Below are positions 56,333 to 64,000 of a stretch of DNA of 64,000 nt, piece by piece. The notes under the pieces are model-generated. The model did no database searches. It saw only the letters and a program-made list of their open reading frames with translations, and was not told the DNA's origin. This DNA is from DAOMFM01 sp035429825. Lineage in GTDB: Bacteria; Acidobacteriota; Blastocatellia; UBA7656; JADIYM01. The stretch lies in contig JBGAKX010000004.1 of assembly GCA_044224215.1 (NCBI GenBank), positions 1 through 64,000 on the forward strand, read 5' to 3'. The position numbers were made by a program, and so were the translations under genes. Each line of letters begins with the position of its first letter. Position 1 is the stretch's first letter.

Positions 56333-57478
56333 TCAACGTTGGGGGCTATCGACGTCCAATGCGGGCTCGGCCTGCAACTCCTCGACCGACACGACCACGT
56401 CGTCGGGAGCGCCCTCGACGACGTCCGGGTAGACGACCTGCTGGTCTTCGGTGTCGTTGTTGTCGATTCCGTCGAGTTGTTCCACGGCTGCGCGCGCGGC
56501 TTCGGCCTCGGCGTTCGCACGTGCCTCGGCGTCCGCCGCGAGCGCCTCGGGGAGCTCGTCGAGCGTCACGACCATGCTCTCGAACTGCGCCTTGACGTCG
56601 GCCTTTGCGCGGGGTGTCTCGGCGTCGTAATACTTCGCCGCGAGCCACTGTCCGGTCGTCCAGTCAAGCTGCTCCGCGGCCAGCTGCATGAGCCATCCCG
56701 TGTCGTCGCGCTCGCCCGCTCCCGGGTTCGCGATCCACACACGAAGCTGGTCGACCACGCGCATGTCCTTGAACCGCGCGAGGTACGACAGCAGCGGATA
56801 TGCGGCATCCGGCCGGTCGATCGACTGGAGCACCGTGATCAGCCGTTCAACCTGCATCGTGTCGATCGTGTCCTCCATCGACACCTCGCCGTCATCCTTG
56901 AGGTCATAGACGACGCCGGTTCGGCCCAGCTCGCCCATGCCCCACTCGCGCGTCGGCTCCTCCTCGATGCAGCGGATCGACCATTCGCCCTGGCGGCGGG
57001 CCCGCTCGACCGAGTCCTCGATGTCCAGGGTCGCGAGGTACTCGACCACGCGTGCCGCAAAGACGTCGCGGCGCCATCGGTCCGTGACGTCGATCGATTC
57101 GTACGCCAGAAGATCGCCGTCGCCGTCGGGTATTCCGATAAATACGAGATACAAGCCGTCGCTTCCGTCCCCGAAGCCGGACATTCCGGCGACCGTCAGC
57201 GGCTGCGAGCCGTCGAACGGTCCCTTGAGCGACTGCACGATGTCGAGCGTCGCAAGCTGCACGGTGAACTCGTTGTCGTCGACCTTCCTGTTCTCGACGG
57301 TCAGGTCCCGCGCCGTTGCCACGACGATCGCATTCGCATCGCTGATGTACTCGCTGAGCCTGGGCGGCGCGGGGCACGCATGTGCCGTCCGAACACCGTA
57401 CGCTGGAAGCATCGCCAGCGCGCACACGAATCCCAGCACACCCGGCAGCACGCGCCGGAGCCCGATCGTCCTCAGCAT
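56333..57478 (-). CDS. Secreted protein of unknown function, acidic C-terminus
   Basis: I do not recognise the family. The 381-residue protein has a signal peptide (about 1-35, LGFVCALAMLPAYGVRTAHA) and starts its mature part with CPAPPRLSEYISDANAIVVA, which is similar in outline to proteins that begin near a TIMP/NTR-like fold, without the cysteine pattern. The middle is helical (about 170-300). The last 90 residues are Ala/Glu/Asp-rich. AAGGAG before the ATG at 57478 supports the start. The Cys at the N-terminus lacks a lipobox. Confidence 0.6.
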   Translation of the reverse strand: MLRTIGLRRVLPGVLGFVCALAMLPAYGVRTAHACPAPPRLSEYISDANAIVVATARDLTVENRKVDDNEFTVQLATLDIVQSLKGPFDGSQPLTVAGMSGFGDGSDGLYLVFIGIPDGDGDLLAYESIDVTDRWRRDVFAARVVEYLATLDIEDSVERARRQGEWSIRCIEEEPTREWGMGELGRTGVVYDLKDDGEVSMEDTIDTMQVERLITVLQSIDRPDAAYPLLSYLARFKDMRVVDQLRVWIANPGAGERDDTGWLMQLAAEQLDWTTGQWLAAKYYDAETPRAKADVKAQFESMVVTLDELPEALAADAEARANAEAEAARAAVEQLDGIDNNDTEDQQVVYPDVVEGAPDDVVVSVEELQAEPALDVDSPQR

Positions 57479-57608
57479 GATGTTGTCTCCTTACCCCGTC
57501 GGGCCTTTAGACGTGAGAGGACTGCGTCCGGTTCCCGCCTGCGGCGGTGTCTGCCCGATCCCTGGCAGAAGAACGGGTCCGCTCGGCGATTCTTGCGAGC
57601 CCGTGGCG

Positions 57609-58073
57609 CTACAACGCCAGCAGTTCCTCGACGAGCTTCTCCTGCAGCCACTCCGCCAGCTGTGGCAGACCCCGTGAGGTCAGGAGCTGGTGCTTTGGAT
57701 TCGCCCGGTACGAACCGTCGACGACCGAGCCGTTCTCGGCGCGGAACGCCCCGATGATGTCCTCGGACTGAATCTCGCCCTCGTCCTCGCCAACGCGCAG
57801 GTCGACCATGAACAGCCACCCGTCGCCGTGCTCGCTCGCCTGATGCTGGAGCGCCGGGTCGTCCGCGCCATACTTGCCGATGACGTAGTTCAGAAAGTCC
57901 GAGAACTCGACGTTTGGTGTGAAGTTCGCTGGCGTAATGTCCGCGGCATCCTTGGGCACGGTTCCGACGACGGCGGGCGACGGCAGCCCTGCGGCGAGCG
58001 CCCTGTCGGGCGGAATCACGGCGAGCATGCTCACCCAGCCGTTCTCGGTCTCGACATCGTAGAGGTGGAACAT
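57609..58073 (-). CDS. Small acidic protein of unknown function
   Basis: The 154-residue protein is cytoplasmic and acidic, with no membrane segment. It contains FSDFLNYVIGKYGADDPALQ, GWLFMVDLRVGEDEGEIQSE and PQLAEWLQEKLVEELL; a helical C-terminus is likely. I know no function. The ATG at 58073 is 75 bp from the divergent trpA gene, and a longer reading to 59039 would overlap trpA. A TATACT box at 58133-58138 belongs to the other strand. Confidence 0.55.
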   Translation of the reverse strand: MFHLYDVETENGWVSMLAVIPPDRALAAGLPSPAVVGTVPKDAADITPANFTPNVEFSDFLNYVIGKYGADDPALQHQASEHGDGWLFMVDLRVGEDEGEIQSEDIIGAFRAENGSVVDGSYRANPKHQLLTSRGLPQLAEWLQEKLVEELLAL

Positions 58074-58148
58074 CGGGCGGAAACCTAGCAGATCGGTCGG
58101 TCGCGGGGAAGATTCGCCCGTTTCGCGGATGCTATACTCGGCCGCGAC

Positions 58149-58940
58149 ATGTCGAGCATCCAGGGTCGGTTCGAACAGGCGCGCGCACGGGGTTGCGGGG
58201 CGATGATCCCGTATGTCACCGCCGGATATCCGTCGATGGAGATGACGGTCGATGTCGCGGTTGCCGTTGCGGAAGCAGGCGCCGATATTCTCGAGCTCGG
58301 CGTTCCGTTCTCGGATCCCGTGGCGGACGGACCCGTCATCCAGCGTGCGTCCGAGGCGGCGCTCGCCGCCGGCGCCACGCTCGAACGCTGTCTCGACGCC
58401 GCGTCCGAGATTCGGCGCCGATGCGATGTTGGCATCGTGCTGTTCAGCTACTTCAATCCGCTGTTTCAGTTCGGTCTCGACCGGCTCGCGGGGAGGCTCG
58501 CGGATTCGGGCGTCGACGGCGTGCTCGTGACGGATGTCGTTCCCGAAGAGGGAGAGCCGCTGATCGCGGCGATGCGACCTCGCGGCATCGACACCGTGTT
58601 TCTCGCGGCGCCGACGAGCACGTCCGACCGGCTCGAGCGCATCGCGCACGCGGCGACGGGGTTTGTCTACGCTGTCTCGCGCACGGGGGTGACCGGAGCG
58701 CGCGATCAGATGGACGCATCCGCGCGCGAGCTCGTCGCGCGGATTCGACCGCATACGCAGCTTCCCGTCGCGGTCGGGTTCGGCGTTTCGTCGAGCGAGC
58801 AGGTTGCTGAGATCTGGCGCTACGCCGACGGAGCCGTCGTCGGGAGCCGCATCGTGGCCGAGATCGAAGCGGCCTCCGGCGCGCCCGATCTTCCAGAGCG
58901 TATCGCCGGCCTCGTGCGCGGCCTGATGCCGGGGACATGA
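58149..58940 (+). CDS. trpA: Tryptophan synthase alpha subunit
   Basis: TrpA cleaves indole-3-glycerol phosphate to indole and glyceraldehyde 3-phosphate, and passes indole to TrpB. The 263-residue TIM barrel keeps Glu49 (ILELGVPFSDP) and Asp60 (ADGPVIQ), the two catalytic acids, plus GVSSSEQVAEIW phosphate-binding. So it should be active. trpB, which is normally adjacent, is not in the window. A TATACT box at 58133-58138, 11 nt before the ATG, has no good -35. The next gene starts 1 bp after its stop. Confidence 0.92.
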   Translation: MSSIQGRFEQARARGCGAMIPYVTAGYPSMEMTVDVAVAVAEAGADILELGVPFSDPVADGPVIQRASEAALAAGATLERCLDAASEIRRRCDVGIVLFSYFNPLFQFGLDRLAGRLADSGVDGVLVTDVVPEEGEPLIAAMRPRGIDTVFLAAPTSTSDRLERIAHAATGFVYAVSRTGVTGARDQMDASARELVARIRPHTQLPVAVGFGVSSSEQVAEIWRYADGAVVGSRIVAEIEAASGAPDLPERIAGLVRGLMPGT

Positions 58941-58941
58941 C

Positions 58942-61287
58942 GTGACGATCCGTCCCGGTTCATCTGCACGCCGGTTTGCCGCCACCGTTGTCGCGATTCT
59001 CGTGTCGATGACGGTCGGCGCGCGCGCGGCTCGGGACACAACGTCCGAGTCCGCATTCGGCGAACGACTGGCGATCGCCGTCGTCGACCGGCTCTACCCC
59101 GAGTCGTACGGCGCGCCGGCCGCGACATCGGGCGGCACGCTTCGCGCCGACGATCCGGCCGATCAACCGCTCGTCGACAAGTGTGCGCGGCTCACCAAAG
59201 GGACGAATCCGTTCGCGCCGGACGGCGGCCCGCTCGAGGCCGCGTTGGCGGCCGTCTGCGCGGTCGAGCAGGTTTCGACAGCCGAATCCGTGGCGGCCGA
59301 GATCGAGCAGCGCCGGCGTTGTGAGCAGGCGCTCGCGGCTGCGCGTGCCGCGCAGTCCGGTGTTTTGACGGCGCATTGCCTCACCTGGCTCGGGCTCTAT
59401 GCGCTGCAGGGAGGCGACGCGGTCACCGCAAGGAGATTCCTGAGCGAAGCCGCAAGCGTCGCCGAGACCGCGCGGCTCGCGCGGATCGCGATCACCGCAC
59501 GGCGCAACCTGTCGGTGACGTACGCGCTCGAGGGTGACATTGCCGCGGCGATGCGCGAGGACCAGGCGGCCGAGAAGGACCTTGCGCTGACGTCGATGGC
59601 GGCCGACCGGCGCCGTGTCGGACCTCCGCTGTATGCCGAGCTCACCGATTTTGCGGCGCGGCTCGGTGACCCGCAGCTCGCGGGGTCGTACGCCCGGCGC
59701 CGCGCCGAATTGATGGTGGAGGCAAATGCTCCCGCGCCCGACTCGGCGGATGCGTGGGAGCGCGTCGCACAGTTGCTCTCGCAGGCGGTGCGCGACGGAT
59801 CGCCGGCGGCCCAGGCCGCGGCGGATGCATTCTCGGACGCCGCAACTCTCAGGATGGCGGCGCGTCAGAAGGACCGCGCGGTGGTGGATTACACTGCCGC
59901 AGGTGTTCTGCTCGTCGAGAACGCGACGGGCGCGGCCGCGCGCATCCCGTTGCAGAAGGCGCTGGCGATCGCGACGTCGCTCGGCGATGCGGGCGTGCGT
60001 GCAAGCGTCGAGTACTGGCTTGGTCGGTCCTATCTCGCCGACGCGCATCGCGCCGATGGCGCGGCTGCCGTTGCAGCACGGGATCGCGGCATCGCGCTCC
60101 TCGAGACCGCGCTCGCGCGGTTGAAGCCGGCACACCGAAACCACGCGGGCTCGAACTCCGAGATCGAGGCGACCCTTCATCTGTGGATCGGCAAGGCGCT
60201 GCTCGAGCGAACGCCGACCGACGCGAGCATTCTGCGTGGCGCCATCGGGCACTTTCGCGAAGCGTTCGTCGACACGCTCGCTCACGGTGACGTGAACGAG
60301 GCCGTATCGTGTGCAGAGCTGGTCATTCGCTCGACGGCGGCGCTGGGCGAACCGGTCGCGGCGGGCCACGCGGCCGAGGAGCTCTACGACCGGTTGTCGG
60401 CGACGGGAAAAATCGATCCCGCCAACGCGGCGCGCGCGCTCGGCCGGCAGCTGCAGGACGCGCTCGCCGCGAACCAGTCGGCGGGGACGCTTCCCATACC
60501 GGTGGTGTCGTTCTATGACCACGTCGCGGTGTCGCTCGTCGCAGCGCCAGACAACAGATCGGCGGCCATCGAGGCGCTGCTCGTCGAATCGGCGGCAGCG
60601 CGCGGCGATACGGCTCTCGTGAGCGAGCGGGCGGAACGCGCATACAGTGCGCTCGTCTCGGCAGGGAAAAACGACGACGCATACATGCTTGCAGACGCCG
60701 TGCGCGCCGTCTGGACGGGACGCAACGCGTCGAATGCCTCAAAGTGGCTGGATCGATGCGCCGAGCTCGCCACCGCCGCGTATGAAAAGGCGATCGCCGA
60801 AAAACGCATTGAAGCCGCGACACGCGCCGCCGACCGGCTCGCCGCGATTGCAGAGATGCGAGGCGACGCCGCCGATCTGCAGAGATGGCGGACGGTTCGC
60901 GCGGAGCTCTGCGGCCAGGACGCGCAGCGCATCGAGGCGACCGGCAAGACGGCACTTGCATCCGAGGCGTGGCGCGGCGCCGCGGACGCGTCGCGCGTCG
61001 CGGGCGACCTCGCCGCAGCGCGCTCAAGATATGACCGCGCGGCCGTGCTTGCAGACGCCGCGCAGAACCTCGATTCACGCGCGCTGGCGCTCGCGGGACT
61101 GGCTGCCGTCGAGCGGGACCTCGGCGACCGGACGGCTGCTGCCGAGACAGCGCGCCAGGCGTTCGCCGATTTTTCCGACCTCGCGACCCGCGCGACGGAC
61201 GCAACCGTCAGGCAGCGCTTCACGGAGCGGGCGGACGAGATGCGCCGGCTGCTCGCCGAACTCGACGGCGCGAAACCGCACGACTGA
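58942..61287 (+). CDS. Large secreted alpha-helical (TPR-like) protein of unknown function
   Basis: The 781-residue protein starts at a GTG 1 bp after the trpA stop. It has a signal peptide or anchor (about 10-30, VVAILVSMTVGARA) and then about 700 residues of Ala-rich helices in pairs (e.g. LGLYALQGGDAVTARRFLSE, ARRNLSVTYALEGDIAAAMR), a TPR-like pattern. It has no catalytic motif. It may be a scaffold in the periplasm. Cotranscription with trpA is likely by spacing but no functional link is known. Confidence 0.6.
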   Translation: MTIRPGSSARRFAATVVAILVSMTVGARAARDTTSESAFGERLAIAVVDRLYPESYGAPAATSGGTLRADDPADQPLVDKCARLTKGTNPFAPDGGPLEAALAAVCAVEQVSTAESVAAEIEQRRRCEQALAAARAAQSGVLTAHCLTWLGLYALQGGDAVTARRFLSEAASVAETARLARIAITARRNLSVTYALEGDIAAAMREDQAAEKDLALTSMAADRRRVGPPLYAELTDFAARLGDPQLAGSYARRRAELMVEANAPAPDSADAWERVAQLLSQAVRDGSPAAQAAADAFSDAATLRMAARQKDRAVVDYTAAGVLLVENATGAAARIPLQKALAIATSLGDAGVRASVEYWLGRSYLADAHRADGAAAVAARDRGIALLETALARLKPAHRNHAGSNSEIEATLHLWIGKALLERTPTDASILRGAIGHFREAFVDTLAHGDVNEAVSCAELVIRSTAALGEPVAAGHAAEELYDRLSATGKIDPANAARALGRQLQDALAANQSAGTLPIPVVSFYDHVAVSLVAAPDNRSAAIEALLVESAAARGDTALVSERAERAYSALVSAGKNDDAYMLADAVRAVWTGRNASNASKWLDRCAELATAAYEKAIAEKRIEAATRAADRLAAIAEMRGDAADLQRWRTVRAELCGQDAQRIEATGKTALASEAWRGAADASRVAGDLAAARSRYDRAAVLADAAQNLDSRALALAGLAAVERDLGDRTAAAETARQAFADFSDLATRATDATVRQRFTERADEMRRLLAELDGAKPHD

Positions 61288-61307
61288 CGGGTCAGGTCCG
61301 CCGCGTG

Positions 61308-62219
61308 TTACGCGTCGCGATCCGCGACCGCTTCGCGCAGCCGGTTCTCGAGAACGCGCGACGGCGAGAACTCCTGCATGCGCAGGTAATGGGCTGCGGC
61401 CGCGAGCATGGCGTCGTCGGGAATCAGACCGATGAGCTCGGTCGACAGGATGCCGACCCCGCGGGTCTCGGCTTCGTGGCGAACGGCGTCGAACGCGACG
61501 TGTATCGGCGTCACAAGATAGTTCACGAGATTCATCGAGACCTGCACGCGGTCGCGCGACCGGATCTCGAATCCGAGCGCCTTGATGAACGGCACGCCGC
61601 CCGAGCTGAATCTCACGGCACGCGCGATCGCTCGCGCAACGGTGATGTCGTTTGTATCGAGCAGCACGTTGAAGGCGATCAGGGGGCCGCGCGCGCCAAC
61701 CGCCGTGATCCCGGCCGTCGGGTGGACCCTCGGGAGGCCGACGTCCGGCGCGCGGCGCGGAACTGCGCCGATCTCGTCGCGGATCCTCTCGAACTGTCCG
61801 CGCCTGAGGTCCGCGAGGTTCCGGTGTTCAGGCACGCGCGCCGACGCTTCGTAGTAGTACACGGGCACGCCGCATTCGTGCCAGATTCGCTCGGCGACAC
61901 GATGCGACGATTCCACGCACTCCGCCATGGTCGCTCCGTCGAGCGGCACGAACGGCACGACGTCGGCGGCGCCCATTCGGGGATGCGCGCCCTGGTGGCG
62001 AGTCAGGTCGATCAACGCGACGGCCCGGGCGACGCCGCGGAACGCGGCCTCCTCGACCGCAGCCGCATCGCCGGCGAATGTGACGACCGACCGATTGTGG
62101 TCCGCGTCGGACTCGCGACGCAGCAGCAGAATTCGGGGCACGGACGCGATCGCGCCGACGATGTCGTCGACGACGTCGTGATTGCGGCCCTCGCTGAAGT
62201 TCGGGATGCACTCGATCAC
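61308..62219 (-). CDS. Glutamate formimidoyltransferase
   Basis: This enzyme transfers a formimino group from N-formiminoglutamate (histidine breakdown) to tetrahydrofolate. The 303-residue protein matches the N- and C-subdomains of FTCD: IECIPNFSEGRN at the start, HNRSVVTFAG, GAHPRMGAADVVPFVPL with the catalytic-region His, and SMNLVNYLVTP near the end. The GTG at 62219 begins this conserved start; an in-frame longer reading to 62642 has no family content. No cyclodeaminase domain is fused and no hut genes are adjacent. It converges on the TPR-like gene. Confidence 0.88.
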   Translation of the reverse strand: MIECIPNFSEGRNHDVVDDIVGAIASVPRILLLRRESDADHNRSVVTFAGDAAAVEEAAFRGVARAVALIDLTRHQGAHPRMGAADVVPFVPLDGATMAECVESSHRVAERIWHECGVPVYYYEASARVPEHRNLADLRRGQFERIRDEIGAVPRRAPDVGLPRVHPTAGITAVGARGPLIAFNVLLDTNDITVARAIARAVRFSSGGVPFIKALGFEIRSRDRVQVSMNLVNYLVTPIHVAFDAVRHEAETRGVGILSTELIGLIPDDAMLAAAAHYLRMQEFSPSRVLENRLREAVADRDA

Positions 62220-62301
62220 GCGCGGTATTGTAAGCCACGCAACGCGCGATTCCATCTTGACGCGCGGCTGTCCGGACACGGACAGTACGGCCGAGGCAAT
62301 G

Positions 62302-64000
62302 ATGACCGCGAGCGACGAAACGCAGACGCCGGACACTGGCGACGATGCGGCGAATGCGCCAATGGCCCGGCTTCGGGCCGCGCACGCCGAGTCCGACGGG
62401 TTCGAGCGCGCGTTTGTGTATGGCGTCTTCGTCCTGATGGCTGTGGGCGTGCTGTGGTACGTGTGGGAATACGGCCGCAACCTGCCGTTCTGGGACGACT
62501 GGGAATACATCCCCGTCCTCAGCGGCAACCAGCCGTTCAGTCTGCAATGGCTGTGGACGGCACAGAACGAGCACCGGATGCCGCTCGAGCGGCTCGTCAT
62601 CTTCATCGTCTGGCGAACGCTTGGCGACATTCGCGTCGTCATGGTGCTCGCAAACCTCGTCGTTGCGGCACTCGCTCTCTGGTTGATGGAGACCGTGCGC
62701 CGGTATCGCGGGCGCGTGAGCTACACGGACGCCTTCATTCCTCTCGTGCTCCTGCATTGGGGCATGTGCGAGAACATGATCTTCGCGATACAGATCTTCT
62801 TTGTGATGGCGCCAGCGCTTGCCATGTCGATCCTGCTCGTCGCGCTGACGCAGTGGCATGGCCGGATCGCTCGCGTCGTCGCGATCAGCGTGATGCTCGC
62901 GCTGCTTCCGATGCACGGTGCGATCGGTCTCACGCTGCTGCCGGCCATGTTGGCGTTCGTCGCGTACCTCGGCGTGTCACGGCTCCGCTCGGGTGACCTG
63001 CACGGTCGTCGCGATGCGCTCGTGCTGCTTGCGGGATGCGTCGCTGCCTCGCTCGTTGCCGTGCTCTACTTCGTCGACTTTCATCGAATACCGAGCCATC
63101 CGGGCATGCGGTCCGCGGGCGGCGTCGTGCGAACCGTTGCGGAGGTGCTCAGCCTTGCGATCGGTCCCGGCATTCAGTCGATGTGGCCCGTCGCGGCCGG
63201 CGGGGTCGTCGTGGCCGTCGCGGCGGCCGTCATATTTGCCGCTGCTGTTGCGTTCGCGCGGCCGTCCGATCGCGAACACGCGATCGCGCTGCTCGCCGCG
63301 ATGGCCGCGTTTGCGCTGCTGATCGTCGCGGTTGGGTACGGCAGATCCGGGTTCGGGCCGGGACAGGGCTTTTCGTTCCGTTACGCGATCTTTGCGGCGC
63401 CGCTTCTGTGCTGCGCCTACCTGTCCATCTCGATGTTTGCAACCGACGCGCGCGGACGGTTTGTGCGCACCATGCTGCTGCTGGCGATCGTGACTGTTCT
63501 GCCGGCGAATACGCGCATCGGAATTACATACGGGATCGATCGCGCGGACCGCGCCGACGTCCTGACGGCGGCGATCGACGCCGGGGCGCCGCCCTCGGTT
63601 GCCGCCTCGCGCAGCTGGGACCGCGTGTATCCCGATCGCGACGTGCTCGGCGAGCGGCTCGAAATGCTGCGGGCAGCCGGGTCCGCGCCGTATCGCGGCC
63701 GCGTCGATGGAGATCGCCAGGTACGATACCGCGAGGAGGCTCTGCCGCTCGCGGTCGTGGCGGCGAACCAGGCGCACGTCGCCGACGGTCAGGTGATCGG
63801 CGACGGTGAGGATCCGTACGTCGTGTATCAGCTTCCGGCTCCGGAGTACGTCTGCGGAGTGCGGCTCGAGTATGCGGTCACGAATGACGCCAGTGTGCCG
63901 CCCGAGATGCAGGTCTTCTGGAGCCTGTCGAGCCACTTCGATTTCGCGGAGGGCCGCAGATCCGAGGCATTCACGGTTCCCCAGGGTCCGGACACCCGCG
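62302..64000 (+). CDS. Integral membrane protein, cut by window end (3' partial)
   Basis: An open frame of 566 codons runs from 62302 to the end without a stop. The first 45 residues are hydrophilic. Then about nine membrane segments follow (first at VYGVFVLMAVGVLWYVW), with the motif RNLPFWDDWEYIPVLSGNQP after the first segment and NEHRMPLERL. This DDWE and EHR layout resembles polytopic GT-C-type or O-antigen-related membrane proteins, but no family is certain. The last 130 residues are extracytoplasmic and beta-rich. GAGG lies 5 nt before the ATG at 62302; another ATG is at 62299. Confidence 0.6.
   Translation, partial: MTASDETQTPDTGDDAANAPMARLRAAHAESDGFERAFVYGVFVLMAVGVLWYVWEYGRNLPFWDDWEYIPVLSGNQPFSLQWLWTAQNEHRMPLERLVIFIVWRTLGDIRVVMVLANLVVAALALWLMETVRRYRGRVSYTDAFIPLVLLHWGMCENMIFAIQIFFVMAPALAMSILLVALTQWHGRIARVVAISVMLALLPMHGAIGLTLLPAMLAFVAYLGVSRLRSGDLHGRRDALVLLAGCVAASLVAVLYFVDFHRIPSHPGMRSAGGVVRTVAEVLSLAIGPGIQSMWPVAAGGVVVAVAAAVIFAAAVAFARPSDREHAIALLAAMAAFALLIVAVGYGRSGFGPGQGFSFRYAIFAAPLLCCAYLSISMFATDARGRFVRTMLLLAIVTVLPANTRIGITYGIDRADRADVLTAAIDAGAPPSVAASRSWDRVYPDRDVLGERLEMLRAAGSAPYRGRVDGDRQVRYREEALPLAVVAANQAHVADGQVIGDGEDPYVVYQLPAPEYVCGVRLEYAVTNDASVPPEMQVFWSLSSHFDFAEGRRSEAFTVPQGPDTR

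Overview
The window is a high-GC (about 65 percent by eye), densely coded chromosomal segment from a Gram-negative (diderm) bacterium. It carries lipid A genes (lpxA, lpxI), the LPS exporter lptD, two BamA/TamA-type outer-membrane proteins, TamB, Skp-like chaperones and a Lol lipoprotein transporter. A GGMGAVY-type Ser/Thr kinase, a DUF4388 protein, bacillithiol synthase BshC, a serine hydrolase with DUF3471-like repeats and a MutL with an endonuclease motif all suggest Acidobacteriota. That assignment is inference from gene content; no rRNA is present. There is no prophage, IS element, CRISPR array or plasmid gene. This is core chromosome.

Layout. (1) 1-13073, all minus strand. A Lol module plus clpC (12536 to 8132) is followed by an envelope operon read from about 7880 leftwards: bamA, two skp/ompH copies, fabZ, lpxA, lpxI. 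A DUF4388 gene lies beyond a hairpin-rich gap. (2) 13248-22090, plus strand: serine hydrolase fusion, DapA-like lyase with bshC, a small membrane protein, a lytic transglycosylase, an N-acetylmuramoyl-alanine amidase and an unknown gene. (3) 22106-26533, minus strand: a MacB-like exporter with ATPase, HlyD-type adaptor and two permeases. (4) 26851-37241, plus strand: cmk, ribE, a RibBA-like protein with a degenerate C-terminal domain, then tamB, a seven-POTRA TamA/BamA-like protein and a SurA-like protein, translationally coupled by TGATG overlaps. lptD faces them on the minus strand. (5) 40077-48008: Nudix hydrolase, 2Fe-2S protein, UvrD/PcrA helicase, two unknown genes, a LysR regulator and mutL. 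(6) 48009-64000: tRNA-Cys(GCA), a probable new PD-(D/E)XK nuclease, a frameshifted UbiD decarboxylase, a membrane Ser/Thr kinase, cydAB, secreted and unknown genes, a stand-alone trpA, glutamate formimidoyltransferase, and a membrane protein cut by the window end.

Most of the annotated function is building the envelope: BamA and the TamA/TamB pair insert outer-membrane proteins, Skp and SurA-like chaperones escort them, LolCDE releases lipoproteins, LpxA/LpxI make lipid A and LptD installs it, and the amidase and transglycosylase remodel peptidoglycan.

Three dispersed palindromic repeat families recur in the intergenic gaps. The observations most worth following are the RibBX-like protein, the seven-POTRA assembly factor, the orphan PD-(D/E)XK protein, the ubiD frameshift and the repeat families. 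All calls come from reading the sequence; no database search was run.
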